64,000 bases of DNA, from NCBI GenBank assembly GCA_041739525.1, contig JBGSNQ010000075.1:7093-71092 (forward strand). Direction: 5' to 3'. This DNA is from DATJGR01 sp041739525. Its GTDB lineage: Bacteria > Pseudomonadota > Gammaproteobacteria > Pseudomonadales > Azotimanducaceae. Numbering within the stretch: the first letter of the stretch is position 1; every line of letters begins with the position of its first letter. Of this stretch, positions 1-8,787 are shown piece by piece. The translations under genes and the position numbers were made by a program. The notes under the pieces are model-generated. The model saw only the letters and a list, made by a program, of their open reading frames with translations, made no database searches and was not told where the DNA came from.

Positions 1-209
1 ACTTCGGGATCCCCAATGCGCGCCCCGCCGGTGCGAAGCCGCCGTGGTCGACCACGCTGCGAAGTAATAGAGGTCGTTGAGATCCTGCATCGAGCCCATC
101 GTTCTAGATACGGAACGCTGAGGATAGTTTTGGACATCTACCGGCGCCATCGTCTCGCGCCTATGTTTACTCACGACTGGTCGGCACCACTTCAGGAGGT
201 CGACCCAGA
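1..209. other. left edge, no gene recognised
   Basis: No reading frame here looks like a gene. The only structure I see is a perfect 14-bp palindrome at 43-56 (CGTGGTCGACCACG). The ribosome binding site of the next gene (AGGAGGT, 194-200) closes the stretch. Confidence 0.5.
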
Positions 210-1100
210 ATGGAGATGAGCATGGAGATGAGCATGAAGAAGATTCTCGGTACCTATAGCGCCCCTCGCCCGCACTGGGTCGGCGACGGCTTTCCGGTGC
301 GCTCGCTGTTCTCGTACGTGAGCCACGGCGAGCACCTGAGCCCGTTCCTGCTGCTCGACTACGCCGGTCCGGCGCAGTTCGACCCGGCCTCTCGCCCGCG
401 TGGGGTAGGCGAGCATCCGCACCGCGGTTTCGAAACGGTGACCATCGTCTATCAAGGTGAAGTGGCGCATCGCGACTCCACCGGCGCGGGCGGCCGCATC
501 GGTCCGGGCGACGTGCAATGGATGACGGCCGCGTCCGGAATCCTGCATGAAGAGTTCCACTCGCCGGAATTCACGAAAACCGGCGGAACGCTCGAGATGG
601 TGCAGTTGTGGGTGAACCTGCCTGCGCAGGACAAACTCGCGGAACCGGGCTATCAGACGCTGCTCGACGCCGACATTCCGTCGGTCGAACTTGCTGACGG
701 CGCAGGAAAGGTGCGGGTGATCGCAGGTGAGTTCGAGGGGCATCGCGGACCGGCGCACACATTCACGCCCATCGACGTGTGGGACGTGCGCCTGAACCAG
801 GGCAAGACGAGCCGCTTCACCGTAGCGGAAGGCCATACGCTTGCGTTGGTCGTTCTCCACGGCACCGTGAAAGTGAACGGCGCCGAATCCGCACGCGATG
901 CGCAGATGGTGTTGCTCGATCGTGCCGACACCGACGTGGTCGTCGAGGCACAAAGCGATGCGACCCTGGTGCTGCTGAGCGGCGAGCCGATCGACGAACC
1001 GATCGTCGGTTACGGCCCGTTCGTCATGAACACGCAAGCCGAGATTCGGCAGGCGGTAGACGACTTCAACAAAGGCAGGTTCGGACGCATGGTTGCCTGA
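210..1100 (+). CDS. pirin family protein
   Basis: A 296-residue bicupin protein of the pirin family. The N-terminal cupin carries the metal-site motif GEHPHRGFETV near residues 67-77 and a second histidine cluster in GILHEEFHSP, as in pirins that bind Fe and in bacterial homologues with quercetin-dioxygenase-like activity. Length matches the family (280-300). AGGAGGT at 194-200 lies 9 nt before the ATG at 210. The first 24 bases are a 12-bp unit repeated twice, giving MEMSMEMSMKK and three in-frame ATGs (210, 222, 234); 210 fits the Shine-Dalgarno best. It is monocistronic and convergent with hptB. The cellular role is not predictable from sequence. Confidence 0.9.
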   Translation: MEMSMEMSMKKILGTYSAPRPHWVGDGFPVRSLFSYVSHGEHLSPFLLLDYAGPAQFDPASRPRGVGEHPHRGFETVTIVYQGEVAHRDSTGAGGRIGPGDVQWMTAASGILHEEFHSPEFTKTGGTLEMVQLWVNLPAQDKLAEPGYQTLLDADIPSVELADGAGKVRVIAGEFEGHRGPAHTFTPIDVWDVRLNQGKTSRFTVAEGHTLALVVLHGTVKVNGAESARDAQMVLLDRADTDVVVEAQSDATLVLLSGEPIDEPIVGYGPFVMNTQAEIRQAVDDFNKGRFGRMVA

Positions 1101-1112
1101 AGACCTCGCCGC

Positions 1113-1136
1113 GGCCCCGCAAATCAGTGCGGGGTC
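1113..1136. terminator. hairpin between convergent genes
   Basis: CCCCGCA (1115-1121) and TGCGGGG (1128-1134) form a 7-bp GC stem with a 6-nt loop, extendable by two pairs. It lies just after the pirin stop and before the hptB stop, so it could end both transcripts. There is no clear U-tract on either side, so this is only a candidate. Confidence 0.4.
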
Positions 1137-1186
1137 GCTGTCGGCGGCGCGTTTTGATTCCCCTACCGCGTGACGAGTGAGGCTGA

Positions 1187-1522
1187 TCAGATCTTCAGCG
1201 AATCGAGCGCGGCCGACACCGCCTCGAACTCGCAGCGCAGCGGCGCGAGCAGTTGCCGCGCGGCACCGCAGTCGCCGGAGCGCCCGATGGCTTCGATGTC
1301 TGCACACAACGCGGCCAGGTCGGCCGCGCCGAGGTTGATGCAGGCGCCTTTCAAACCATGCGATTGATGCCTGAGCTTCTCCGCATCGTTTTGCGCCATC
1401 GCCTCGTCGATCGCTTCGACCAGCCGTCTCGAGTCGGAACGAAATACGTCGATCAGCGCGCTGAACTCCTCACCCATCAGATCACGCAACTCTGCAATCG
1501 CATTGGGATCAAGCCGGGCCAT
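1187..1522 (-). CDS. hptB: HptB-like histidine phosphotransfer protein
   Basis: A 111-residue Hpt domain protein. The phosphoacceptor motif is HGLKGA, with the likely phospho-histidine at about residue 55, followed by the usual helical tail. I chose the ATG at 1522, which overlaps the end of the upstream HsbR-like gene by 14 nt, rather than a longer frame that would begin inside HsbR. In Pseudomonas, HptB relays phosphate from hybrid kinases to HsbR, which acts on HsbA to link surface sensing, FlgM and c-di-GMP. Here hsbA-hsbR-hptB sit directly behind fliJ in one orientation, supporting the same role. The symbol rests on domain plus context. Confidence 0.8.
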   Translation of the reverse strand: MARLDPNAIAELRDLMGEEFSALIDVFRSDSRRLVEAIDEAMAQNDAEKLRHQSHGLKGACINLGAADLAALCADIEAIGRSGDCGAARQLLAPLRCEFEAVSAALDSLKI

Positions 1523-3230
1523 CGCCACCCCATCGGAATTCCGCCTCCACGTCGTTGCCAACGCCGTGAAACGTCAACGAATCGCACAGTTGATACAGCA
1601 GGCTCAAACCGCGGCCGTGATATGCGCCGGTCAACTTTGCGCGCGCGGCTTGCAGGATGGAGACATCGAAACCCGGGCCGCTGTCGCGCACACGAATCTT
1701 CAGGTAGCCGCCGCTGTCGGAAGCGCGGCTGGTGAACTCGAACCTCACGTACCCGTCGACGAGTGCACTGAGCGCTTCTACGCGTCGCCGGTAGTAGTCG
1801 GTAAACCCGTTGGCGGTCGACTTGACCACCGAACTCAAGCCCATCACACCGTGGTCGAGTGCGTTGGTATACAGCTCCGACAGCACGGTGAAGATCACGC
1901 CGCCGCGTACACGCAGCGCCGGCACTTCCATCAGCACGTGTTGCAGCAACGGCAGCGGATTGAACTCCTGCAGCGAACTCGGTCCCAGCTCGAACGACAA
2001 CGACCAGTCGCGCGGCCCGATCTGCCCGCTGGCGACGTAGGTCGGCATCGGCGCGTCGATCTCGCGTTCGTCCAGCATGGTCACTTCTACCATGGTGAGA
2101 TCGTCTTCCCGCAACTGCTCACCCATGTGCGCGTACGCCGCTTCTTTCAACGCCTCGAAGGCATCGGCCGCGCAACCTCGATCGAGGATGGCGATCATTC
2201 GATCGGAGCCGAACATCTCTCCCGCATCGTTGCGCGACTCGAGTAATCCGTCAGTGCACATCAAAAGCCGATCGCCGTCGGCGAGTTCGAAAACCTCGGT
2301 GGACGCGTCGAAGCGGCTCGACGACACGACACCCAAAGGCAGATGACGCGACACGACCGGCACCGCTGGACCACCACCGTCTCTTCGCGTGATGTATGCG
2401 TCCGGCAATCCGCCGCTCCACACTTCGACGGTGCCTTTCTGAAAATTGAAATCGACCATGGTGGCGCAGCAGAAGTAGCCGACCGGCAGAATGTCCTTCA
2501 GCTTGCGGTTGCATTCGCGCAGCACGTCGCCCAGCAGAAAACCCTTCTGCGTCATGCCGTAGAAGATCTCCGCCAGCGGCATGGCACCAATCGATGCAGT
2601 GAGCCCGTGACCCGTGAAGTCCCCCAGGAGCACGTACATGCTGCCGGCGGGATTGCGCGCGGCGAGCACCACGTCGCCGTTGAACACCGCCAACGGCGAT
2701 ATCAGATGGCGGATGTTGCGCGCAGCCAGGCAACCCGAGTGCGCGACGCTGTCGAAGATATCCTTTGCCGCCTGCTGTTCACGCAGCAGGCGTTCGTTGT
2801 ACCGCGCAATCTCGTCGCGTTGCTGCTGCATCGTCACGTGCAGCTGCCGCATGCGTTCGAGCGCGGTGATCTTCGCGCGCAGAATCACGCTGTTATACGG
2901 CTTCGACATGAAGTCGTCGCCACCGGCCAACAGACAACGCGCCAGCTCGTCCGCTTCGGTGAGCGACGTCAGAAAAATGATCGGGACGAAGGTATCGCCC
3001 GGCACTTCGCGGATGCGGCGCGCCACTTCGAAGCCGTCTAGCCGCGGCATCAACGCGTCGAGCAAAACGATCTGCGGACGTTCGGCGTGAAACTTCTCGA
3101 TGGCGTCCACGCCGTCGATCGCTTCAATCACCCGATGGCCCTCGCGCGCCACGATTCTCGAGAGCAGCGTGCGGTCGGTGCGGTTGTCGTCCGCAACGAG
3201 AACTCGAATCGGTTCGGACACGAGCGCCAC
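1509..3230 (-). CDS. hsbR: HsbR-like response regulator, SpoIIE-type phosphatase/kinase
   Basis: A 573-residue three-domain regulator. Residues 1-125 are a CheY-like receiver (acidic pocket VLVADDN; phosphoacceptor Asp in VLLDALMPRLDGF). Residues about 175-400 are a PP2C/SpoIIE phosphatase (GDFTGHGLTA; CTDGLLESRN). Residues about 430-573 are an RsbW-type HATPase (ELYTNALDHGV, RDSGPGFD, HGRGLSLL). This is the layout of Pseudomonas HsbR, which switches HsbA between phosphorylated and free states under HptB control. The start is GTG at 3230, with another in-frame GTG at 3221; neither has a strong Shine-Dalgarno. The spacer to hsbA is built from a copy of the hsbA 3' end. Confidence 0.88.
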   Translation of the reverse strand: MALVSEPIRVLVADDNRTDRTLLSRIVAREGHRVIEAIDGVDAIEKFHAERPQIVLLDALMPRLDGFEVARRIREVPGDTFVPIIFLTSLTEADELARCLLAGGDDFMSKPYNSVILRAKITALERMRQLHVTMQQQRDEIARYNERLLREQQAAKDIFDSVAHSGCLAARNIRHLISPLAVFNGDVVLAARNPAGSMYVLLGDFTGHGLTASIGAMPLAEIFYGMTQKGFLLGDVLRECNRKLKDILPVGYFCCATMVDFNFQKGTVEVWSGGLPDAYITRRDGGGPAVPVVSRHLPLGVVSSSRFDASTEVFELADGDRLLMCTDGLLESRNDAGEMFGSDRMIAILDRGCAADAFEALKEAAYAHMGEQLREDDLTMVEVTMLDEREIDAPMPTYVASGQIGPRDWSLSFELGPSSLQEFNPLPLLQHVLMEVPALRVRGGVIFTVLSELYTNALDHGVMGLSSVVKSTANGFTDYYRRRVEALSALVDGYVRFEFTSRASDSGGYLKIRVRDSGPGFDVSILQAARAKLTGAYHGRGLSLLYQLCDSLTFHGVGNDVEAEFRWGGDGPA

Positions 3231-3303
3231 AGCGGATTTCGAACGGCTGCGAAATTCGAAATCCGCCTCAGCGGATCTCGAACAGCTGCTCGAAATTCGA
3301 AAT
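3231..3303. repeat. direct duplication of the hsbA 3' end
   Basis: Bases 3231-3262 and 3270-3303 are imperfect direct copies (shared core CGAAATTCGAAAT, preceded by similar GCGGATYTCGAACRGCTG), differing by two substitutions and a 2-bp indel. The second copy encodes the last residues and stop of hsbA; the first fills the gap between the hsbA stop and the hsbR start. It reads as a local tandem duplication of about 39 bp. Confidence 0.8.
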
Positions 3304-3573
3304 GGTGAGGATTTTGCGGACGTCGGGGTTGCAGTTCACGATGCGAACTTCCGCAGCGTCGCCGCCCGCGTGGTCGCGCAACAGCAGCAGCATCCCGAGC
3401 GCAGAGCTGTCGAGGTAGGTGGCATCGCGCATGTCCACCGTGAACTTATCGGGTTCGGTATCGAGGCTCTCGTACGTCTCGCGAAAGTCGCGATGCGCGC
3501 TGAAATCGAAGCGTCCTTCCACCGCGATGGTCAAGCCGCGACCGTCGGCGGAGACCTCAGAACGAATCGTCAT
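3268..3573 (-). CDS. hsbA: HsbA-like STAS-domain anti-sigma antagonist
   Basis: A 101-residue single STAS domain. The conserved segment DMRDATYLDSSALGML (about residues 47-62) contains the serine that is phosphorylated in anti-sigma-factor antagonists (SpoIIAA fold). In Pseudomonas, unphosphorylated HsbA binds FlgM, freeing sigma28, and phosphorylated HsbA feeds a diguanylate cyclase. It lies 51 nt after fliJ and directly before hsbR. The flgM gene is also in this window (33.7 kb), so the proposed partner is present. The ATG at 3573 is the only reasonable start. Confidence 0.88.
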   Translation of the reverse strand: MTIRSEVSADGRGLTIAVEGRFDFSAHRDFRETYESLDTEPDKFTVDMRDATYLDSSALGMLLLLRDHAGGDAAEVRIVNCNPDVRKILTISNFEQLFEIR

Positions 3574-3624
3574 CGAGATTCTCCCAACACCTTCCTCTCT
3601 AGAGCATAGACCATATTTTCGCGC

Positions 3625-4077
3625 CTACTTTTCGTCGTCCCTGTTCAGCCGGCCTGCGATCTCATCCATTTGCCGACGTTCGCCGCGCAGTTGCTCTGCG
3701 GCGCGTTCCGCCGTCAGATTATCGGCCAGCGTTTCGAAACCTTTGACCTGCCGGTATTGCGCCAGCCACGCGCTGCGGTGTTCGTCGCGTACTCCGCTTG
3801 CCTTCTTCGTTCGCTCGATCTGCTCGGTGTGCACGCCATCCAGATTGCGGACGAAGCGTTGCCAATTCTTCATCTGTTGCGCCGACGCACCCGCGCGGCC
3901 TGCATCGAGCAAACCCTTCTGATAGTCGGCTTTGATCGACTCGATGTTCGCGAGCTGCGAGTGCTCGCGCTGCGCCAGCGTTTCGGCGTCGCGCAAGCGG
4001 CGCGCCAGTGCGTCCTCGCGCCGCTTGTACAGGTTCACCAGTCCGCTGAACCGGCGGATGCGATCGTGAATGCTCAT
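3625..4077 (-). CDS. fliJ: flagellar export chaperone/stalk protein FliJ
   Basis: A 150-residue, almost wholly helical, charged protein (many Arg, Glu and Gln heptads), as expected for FliJ, the two-helix coiled coil that inserts into the FliI hexamer and contacts FlhA during flagellar type III export. The ATG at 4077 shares one base with the fliI stop (TGATG), so it is probably translationally coupled to fliI. Length matches FliJ (about 145-150). Identification relies on fold pattern and gene order, because FliJ sequences are poorly conserved. Confidence 0.9.
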   Translation of the reverse strand: MSIHDRIRRFSGLVNLYKRREDALARRLRDAETLAQREHSQLANIESIKADYQKGLLDAGRAGASAQQMKNWQRFVRNLDGVHTEQIERTKKASGVRDEHRSAWLAQYRQVKGFETLADNLTAERAAEQLRGERRQMDEIAGRLNRDDEK

Positions 4078-5393
4078 CAGCCCAGCAACTTGCCAAGCCG
4101 CGCCCGGCTCTCTTTCAGGTCGGCTCTCTCCGAGATCGGCTGCACCAGAAACTGATTCATGTCGTTGCGCAACTTGATGGCGCGGTCGGTCAGCGGATCG
4201 GATCCCGCCGCGTATGCGCCCACGCTGATCAGGTCGCGCTGATGCGCGTAGCGGCTCGCCAGTTCCTTGAACGTACTCGCAAGCCGCATATGGTCGGCGT
4301 CGACGAGCTTCGGCATGACGCGCGAGATCGATGCCTCGATGTCGATCGCCGGAAAGTGCGCGGCATCGGCGAGTCTTCGGCTTAGCACGATGTGGCCGTC
4401 GAGAATCGCCCGAGCGGCATCGACGATCGGGTCCTGATGATCGTCGCCCTCCGCAAGCACCGTATAAAACGCGGTAACGGAGCCTGGACCGCCCACGTTG
4501 CCTGCTTGCTCGACGAGCCGCGGCAACAAGGCGAATACCGACGGCGGATAACCTTTGGTAGTCGGCGGCTCACCGACGGCAAGACCGATTTCGCGCTGCG
4601 CCTGCGCAACCCTCGTCAGCGAATCCATCACCAGCAATACAGTTCGGCCCATCGCGCGATATCGATGCGCAATTTCCGTTGCAAGCCGCGCGGCGCGCAA
4701 ACGCAGCACCGGCGCGTCGTCGGCCGGCGACGCAACCACCACGGCGCGTTTCAATCCGGCGGGGCCGAGACTTTCGTCGATGAACTCGCGCACCTCGCGA
4801 CCGCGTTCGCCGATCAGGCCGACCACCACGACATCAGCCGCGGTGTAGCGCGACATCATGCCGAGCAACATGCTCTTGCCCACGCCGCTGCCGGCGAACA
4901 AGCCGAGGCGTTGCCCTACCCCAACCGTCAGCAGCGCATTGATTGCACGCACTCCGACGTCGAGCGATTCGTTGATCGGCACGCGCTCCAGCGGATTGAA
5001 ACGTCCCGGCCGATCGGCGTTGCCGATCGACGTCTGTTCCAGAGGGCGCCCGTCGAGCGGTCGGCCAAGCCCGTCGACAACGCGGCCGAGAAGACCTTCC
5101 ATCACCGGCCCTTTGCGTTCCCGTTGGGGACGCACTGCGGCACCCGGGTGCAGTCCGGTGACGTCGCCGAACGGCATCAGAAAACTCGTACCCTCGGAGA
5201 AGCCAACCACTTCGGCAGGAACCACGCCGCCGTCCACTTCGACGAGACACTCCGAACCAACGCTCTGATCGCAGCCGGTCACTTCGAGCGAATAGCCGAC
5301 CGTACGTCGCACGCGACCCTTCACCATCGCGGGCGCGCGCTCTGCCGTGGCGACGCGGCTCAAGCCAGCGAGTACTGCATTCACGTCAGCCAT
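4077..5393 (-). CDS. fliI: flagellar export ATPase FliI
   Basis: A 438-residue ATPase that energises flagellar type III export at the cytoplasmic face. The Walker A motif is FAGSGVGKSML (about residues 165-175) and Walker B is VLLVMDSLTR followed by the FliI/SctN signature AQREIGLAVGEPP. The N-terminal barrel and the C-terminal stator-contact region are complete. The ATG at 5393 lies 34 nt after the fliH stop. That spacer holds repeats of CATTTCAACC (plus-strand reading, 5395-5404 and 5424-5433); the second copy carries the fliH stop codon. Confidence 0.96.
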   Translation of the reverse strand: MADVNAVLAGLSRVATAERAPAMVKGRVRRTVGYSLEVTGCDQSVGSECLVEVDGGVVPAEVVGFSEGTSFLMPFGDVTGLHPGAAVRPQRERKGPVMEGLLGRVVDGLGRPLDGRPLEQTSIGNADRPGRFNPLERVPINESLDVGVRAINALLTVGVGQRLGLFAGSGVGKSMLLGMMSRYTAADVVVVGLIGERGREVREFIDESLGPAGLKRAVVVASPADDAPVLRLRAARLATEIAHRYRAMGRTVLLVMDSLTRVAQAQREIGLAVGEPPTTKGYPPSVFALLPRLVEQAGNVGGPGSVTAFYTVLAEGDDHQDPIVDAARAILDGHIVLSRRLADAAHFPAIDIEASISRVMPKLVDADHMRLASTFKELASRYAHQRDLISVGAYAAGSDPLTDRAIKLRNDMNQFLVQPISERADLKESRARLGKLLG

Positions 5394-5427
5394 TCATTTC
5401 AACCGTTCATTTCGATCGAGACGCATT

Positions 5428-6003
5428 TCAACCACGAAGAAGCTCCGAGAAACGCTCATCGAGCAGCGCGTGGGGATCGAAGTCGACGCTGCGTGTATCG
5501 GTACGAACCGACACGCCGCCTTCCGGCACCGCTTCATCCGCTTCGATCACGACGCCGTCGAGCTGTGCGTTCAACCACGAAACGTCTGCCGGATTCACGT
5601 GCACGCGCACACCGGGTGCCGCCGCATCGAGGTGTTGCAGACCTGCTTGAACGAACGACTCGAATACACCCAGCGAGGTCGTCAGTTCGTGATCGATGAC
5701 CTTGCTGCAGATCGCGTATGCGAGACTCACGAGACGCTGTTGCTGCTCCGCATCGACCTTGATTTTCGTCTGTTCCATCATGCGGATGCTGGCCGCCAAC
5801 CGTTCCCTCAGGGCGCGCACATCGTTTGCCGCAGCGGCAAGGCCCGCGGCGTGTCCGGCCTCGTAACCGCCTTCGTATTCGGCTTTAGCCGCCTGAGCCG
5901 CGCCGGGCTTGCGCATCGCGACGGGAACACGGACGGCACCGCCGAACTCGGGCCACACGAAGTGGCCGCCTTGTGCGGTTGCCTGTCGATCAACGTCGGT
6001 CAT
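5428..6003 (-). CDS. fliH: flagellar export stator protein FliH
   Basis: A 191-residue FliH/SctL-type protein. It has a short N-terminal segment, an Ala/Glu-rich helical middle containing glycine-repeat-like spacing (YEGGYEAGHAAGLAAA), and a C-terminal domain matching FliH that binds FliI. I chose the ATG at 6003 because GGGGA lies 8 nt upstream; a GTG at 6018 would add five residues. It sits between fliG and fliI as in other fliEFGHIJ operons. Confidence 0.9.
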   Translation of the reverse strand: MTDVDRQATAQGGHFVWPEFGGAVRVPVAMRKPGAAQAAKAEYEGGYEAGHAAGLAAAANDVRALRERLAASIRMMEQTKIKVDAEQQQRLVSLAYAICSKVIDHELTTSLGVFESFVQAGLQHLDAAAPGVRVHVNPADVSWLNAQLDGVVIEADEAVPEGGVSVRTDTRSVDFDPHALLDERFSELLRG

Positions 6004-6037
6004 CGCTCGCGTCCCCACCCGTTCTAAATCAACTGCG

Positions 6038-7087
6038 TCAAATCAACTGTTCGCCGGCTCCGCCGAGAACAATCTCGCCGGCATCGGCGAGACGCCGCGC
6101 GATCACCAGAATCTCGCGTTGCGCCGCCTCCACTTCGCTGACGCGTACGGGTCCCTTGGTCTCGAGATCGTCTTTGAGCAGATCGGCCGCGCGCTTCGAC
6201 ATGTTCGCGAAGATCTTCTCCTTCATCTGCTCCTCAGCGCCCTTCAGCGCCAGAACCAGATTGTCGGTCGACACCTCGCGCAACAGCACCTGAATGCCTT
6301 TGTCGTCTACGTCCATCAGGTTCTCGAAGATAAACATCAGATCCTGAATTTCGTTCGCGAGCGTTTCGTTCGACTTGCGGATGCCAGCGAGAATTTCCTC
6401 GTCCGCGCCGGAGCCGAGCTTGTTCATGATTTCCGCCGCTACCTGCGTACCGCCCATCTGTGCGAAGCGCGTGGCGGACTTGCCGCCCACCTGCTCTTCC
6501 AGCACGGCATTCAGTTCGAGCAGTGCGTTCGGCGGCACCGACTCGAGCGTGGCAACGCGCGACAGTACGTCGATCTTCGCTTCCGTATCGGTCATGAATC
6601 CGAGCACTTCCACCGCCTGCTCCGGTTCGAGGTGCGACAACACGATGGCCTGAATCTGCGGGTGCTCGTGCACCATGAAGTCGGCCACCGTACGCGCGTC
6701 CATCCACTTCAGCTTGTCGATACCGGCGGTGTTGCCGCCGAGGATACGGTCGACCAGCGTGCGTGCTTTGTCTTCGCCCAACGCGCCGACGAGCATCTTC
6801 CTGATGTACTCCGAAGCACCGATGGTCAGGCCCGACTGCCCCGTCACCGTATCGAGAAACGCTTCGAGCACGCCGGATATCTGTCCCATGTTGACGCTAC
6901 GCAGGCTCGCCATCGCAGAACCGACGCGCTGCACTTCGCGCGGGTCGAGGTGCTTCAGGACGCGTGCGGCGTCGTCTTCGCCGAGCGCCAACAACAGCAC
7001 TGCGGCGCGATCAACGCTGGCGAGCTTCTCGCGAGGGTCCTTCGCCTTCTCCGCGGGTGGTTTGTTGTCGACCGCAGCTTCACTCAT
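6038..7087 (-). CDS. fliG: flagellar motor switch protein FliG
   Basis: A 349-residue FliG, the rotor protein that binds FliF, FliM and MotA. The N-terminal FliF-binding domain begins around residue 25 (KLASVDRAAVLLLALGEDDA), the middle domain has the EHPQ motif (HEHPQIQAIVLSHL) and the C-terminal domain has the charged torque helix (RAADLLKDDLETKGPVRVSEVEAAQ). The start overlaps the fliF stop by 8 nt. The 3' end shows a 14-bp period duplication: AAATCAACTG (plus reading) at 6026-6035 and 6040-6049, the second copy spanning the stop. Confidence 0.96.
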   Translation of the reverse strand: MSEAAVDNKPPAEKAKDPREKLASVDRAAVLLLALGEDDAARVLKHLDPREVQRVGSAMASLRSVNMGQISGVLEAFLDTVTGQSGLTIGASEYIRKMLVGALGEDKARTLVDRILGGNTAGIDKLKWMDARTVADFMVHEHPQIQAIVLSHLEPEQAVEVLGFMTDTEAKIDVLSRVATLESVPPNALLELNAVLEEQVGGKSATRFAQMGGTQVAAEIMNKLGSGADEEILAGIRKSNETLANEIQDLMFIFENLMDVDDKGIQVLLREVSTDNLVLALKGAEEQMKEKIFANMSKRAADLLKDDLETKGPVRVSEVEAAQREILVIARRLADAGEIVLGGAGEQLI

Positions 7088-8777
7088 CTTTCGATACCCA
7101 GTGTTTCACTACTTGTGCTACCCGAGCCGGGTTCTCGGCCACCAGACCCCGCACCGTGGCGAGTTGCGACTGACGTGCGGGGCCGCCCAGCAAACCCTGC
7201 CCGCCCTCGAGCCCGCCGTAGTAACGATCGCCCGTGCCGCGCGTCGAGACCAAGCGCGCCATTGCCGCATCGGAGGAAGCCGCCGACGAACCGGCGCGGC
7301 TGAGATTCCGGTACAGCGGCCTCAGGAGACCCAGCACCAGAGCGAGCACGAGCAGACCCCCGACCACTTTTTTGACGATGTCGATGAACCACGCTTGTGT
7401 CCAGAACGGCACCGGCTCGATCGGTTCCTGGTGTTCTTCGAGGAACGGACTGTTGACGACGGTGACCGTGTCACCACGCGCGGCGTTGTAGCCGATCGCG
7501 TTCTTCACGAGCGCGGTAAGTCGTTCGAGGTCCGCTTCCTTCCACGCGACGTACGTTACCTTGCCGTCTTCGGCAGCCGGTGCCGGCAGATCGTCCACCA
7601 GCACCGATACCGTCAAACGGGTGACGCGGCCCACCTGGTGACGTGTGTGGCTGATCGAACGATCGAGTTCGAAATTACGCGTCGACTGCGAACGGCTGCG
7701 GCTCGGTGCCGGCGTTGGCGCAGTATCCGCGGTCGCGCCGGCTGCAGCGGCCTCTGCCAACGTCTGTGGCGCGGTGGCAACCGCCGGCGGTTGATTCGAA
7801 GTAGCGCCCGGCACGCCGCCGTCGGAGCCTTCACCGACGCGCTGCTCATTGGACGTCTGCTCGCTGCGTAGCGCCGGCTGATCCGGGTTGAACAACTCGG
7901 CGGTTTCTTCGACCCATGTGAAATCGACGTCCGCCGCCACCTCGGCCGTAAAGCGGTTCGCGCCGACGGTGGGCATAAGGATGTTGTGAACCTTCTCCCG
8001 CAAACTCGTTTCGAGCTGTTGCACGTATTTGAACTGGCGATCGGTGCCGCCTTGTGCGGTGTCGTCGTCCTGTCCAGACAACAGTTGCCCGGATTGATCG
8101 ATGACCGTGACGTGATCGGCCGTCAGTTCCGTAACCGCGCCTGCTACCAGATTCATTATGGCGCGCACCTGGCTCGAGCTGAGGGATTGGCCGGGTGCAA
8201 GCCCCACGGTCACGCTCGCCGTCGGCGTGCGCTGGTCGCGCAGGAATGCCGTCGACTTGGGAATGGCGAGATGCACGCGCGCGTGCTGCACGGAGTTGAT
8301 ACTCGTAATGCTCCGCGCCAATTCACCTTCGAGACTGCGGCGGAACATGTTCGTTTCCATGAACTGGCTGACGCCGAAGCCTTGATCTTTATCGAGCAGT
8401 TCGAAGCCTTGCTGGTCGCCACTCAATCCGCCGACGCCGGCGATCTTCATGCGTGCCTGATGCAACACCTCTGCCGGCACCAGCAACATGCCCGTGCCGT
8501 CGTCGAGCCGATAAGGGATGTTCGCGGCCTGCAGGGCTTCGGCGGCCGCGTTCGCCTGGCGTGCGGAACCGATGCCGGTGAGCGGTTTGTAGTCCGGCTC
8601 GCGCATCCACAACACCACCGAGACACCCACGGCTACAGTGGCGGCAAGCGCCAGCATCAAGCCGAGTTGTCTGACGATAGGCAAGGTGGCGTAGCCGCGC
8701 AGAAAATCGCCACCGACGTTGCCGGTGGCGTCGTTCGGCGTTGCGCCTGCATCTATGTCAACCGGAAGGTCTGCCAT
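7080..8777 (-). CDS. fliF: flagellar MS-ring protein FliF
   Basis: A 565-residue FliF that forms the MS ring in the inner membrane. A first transmembrane segment lies near residues 36-56 (LGLMLALAATVAVGVSVVLW). Ring-building domains with the lipoprotein-YscJ signature follow, then a proline/threonine-rich linker (TAPTPAPSRSRSQST). A second transmembrane segment lies near residue 470 (VVGGLLVLALVLGLL), and the short C-terminal FliG-binding tail ends the protein. Length is typical. It is spaced 10 nt from fliE. Confidence 0.96.
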   Translation of the reverse strand: MADLPVDIDAGATPNDATGNVGGDFLRGYATLPIVRQLGLMLALAATVAVGVSVVLWMREPDYKPLTGIGSARQANAAAEALQAANIPYRLDDGTGMLLVPAEVLHQARMKIAGVGGLSGDQQGFELLDKDQGFGVSQFMETNMFRRSLEGELARSITSINSVQHARVHLAIPKSTAFLRDQRTPTASVTVGLAPGQSLSSSQVRAIMNLVAGAVTELTADHVTVIDQSGQLLSGQDDDTAQGGTDRQFKYVQQLETSLREKVHNILMPTVGANRFTAEVAADVDFTWVEETAELFNPDQPALRSEQTSNEQRVGEGSDGGVPGATSNQPPAVATAPQTLAEAAAAGATADTAPTPAPSRSRSQSTRNFELDRSISHTRHQVGRVTRLTVSVLVDDLPAPAAEDGKVTYVAWKEADLERLTALVKNAIGYNAARGDTVTVVNSPFLEEHQEPIEPVPFWTQAWFIDIVKKVVGGLLVLALVLGLLRPLYRNLSRAGSSAASSDAAMARLVSTRGTGDRYYGGLEGGQGLLGGPARQSQLATVRGLVAENPARVAQVVKHWVSKDE

Positions 8778-8787
8778 CTTCTAAAAC

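Noticed and set aside
192..1307. Long minus-strand open frame opposite the pirin gene (371 codons)
   Set aside because: Arg/His/Val-rich composition and out-of-phase with a clear pirin; it is the antisense of a GC-rich gene.
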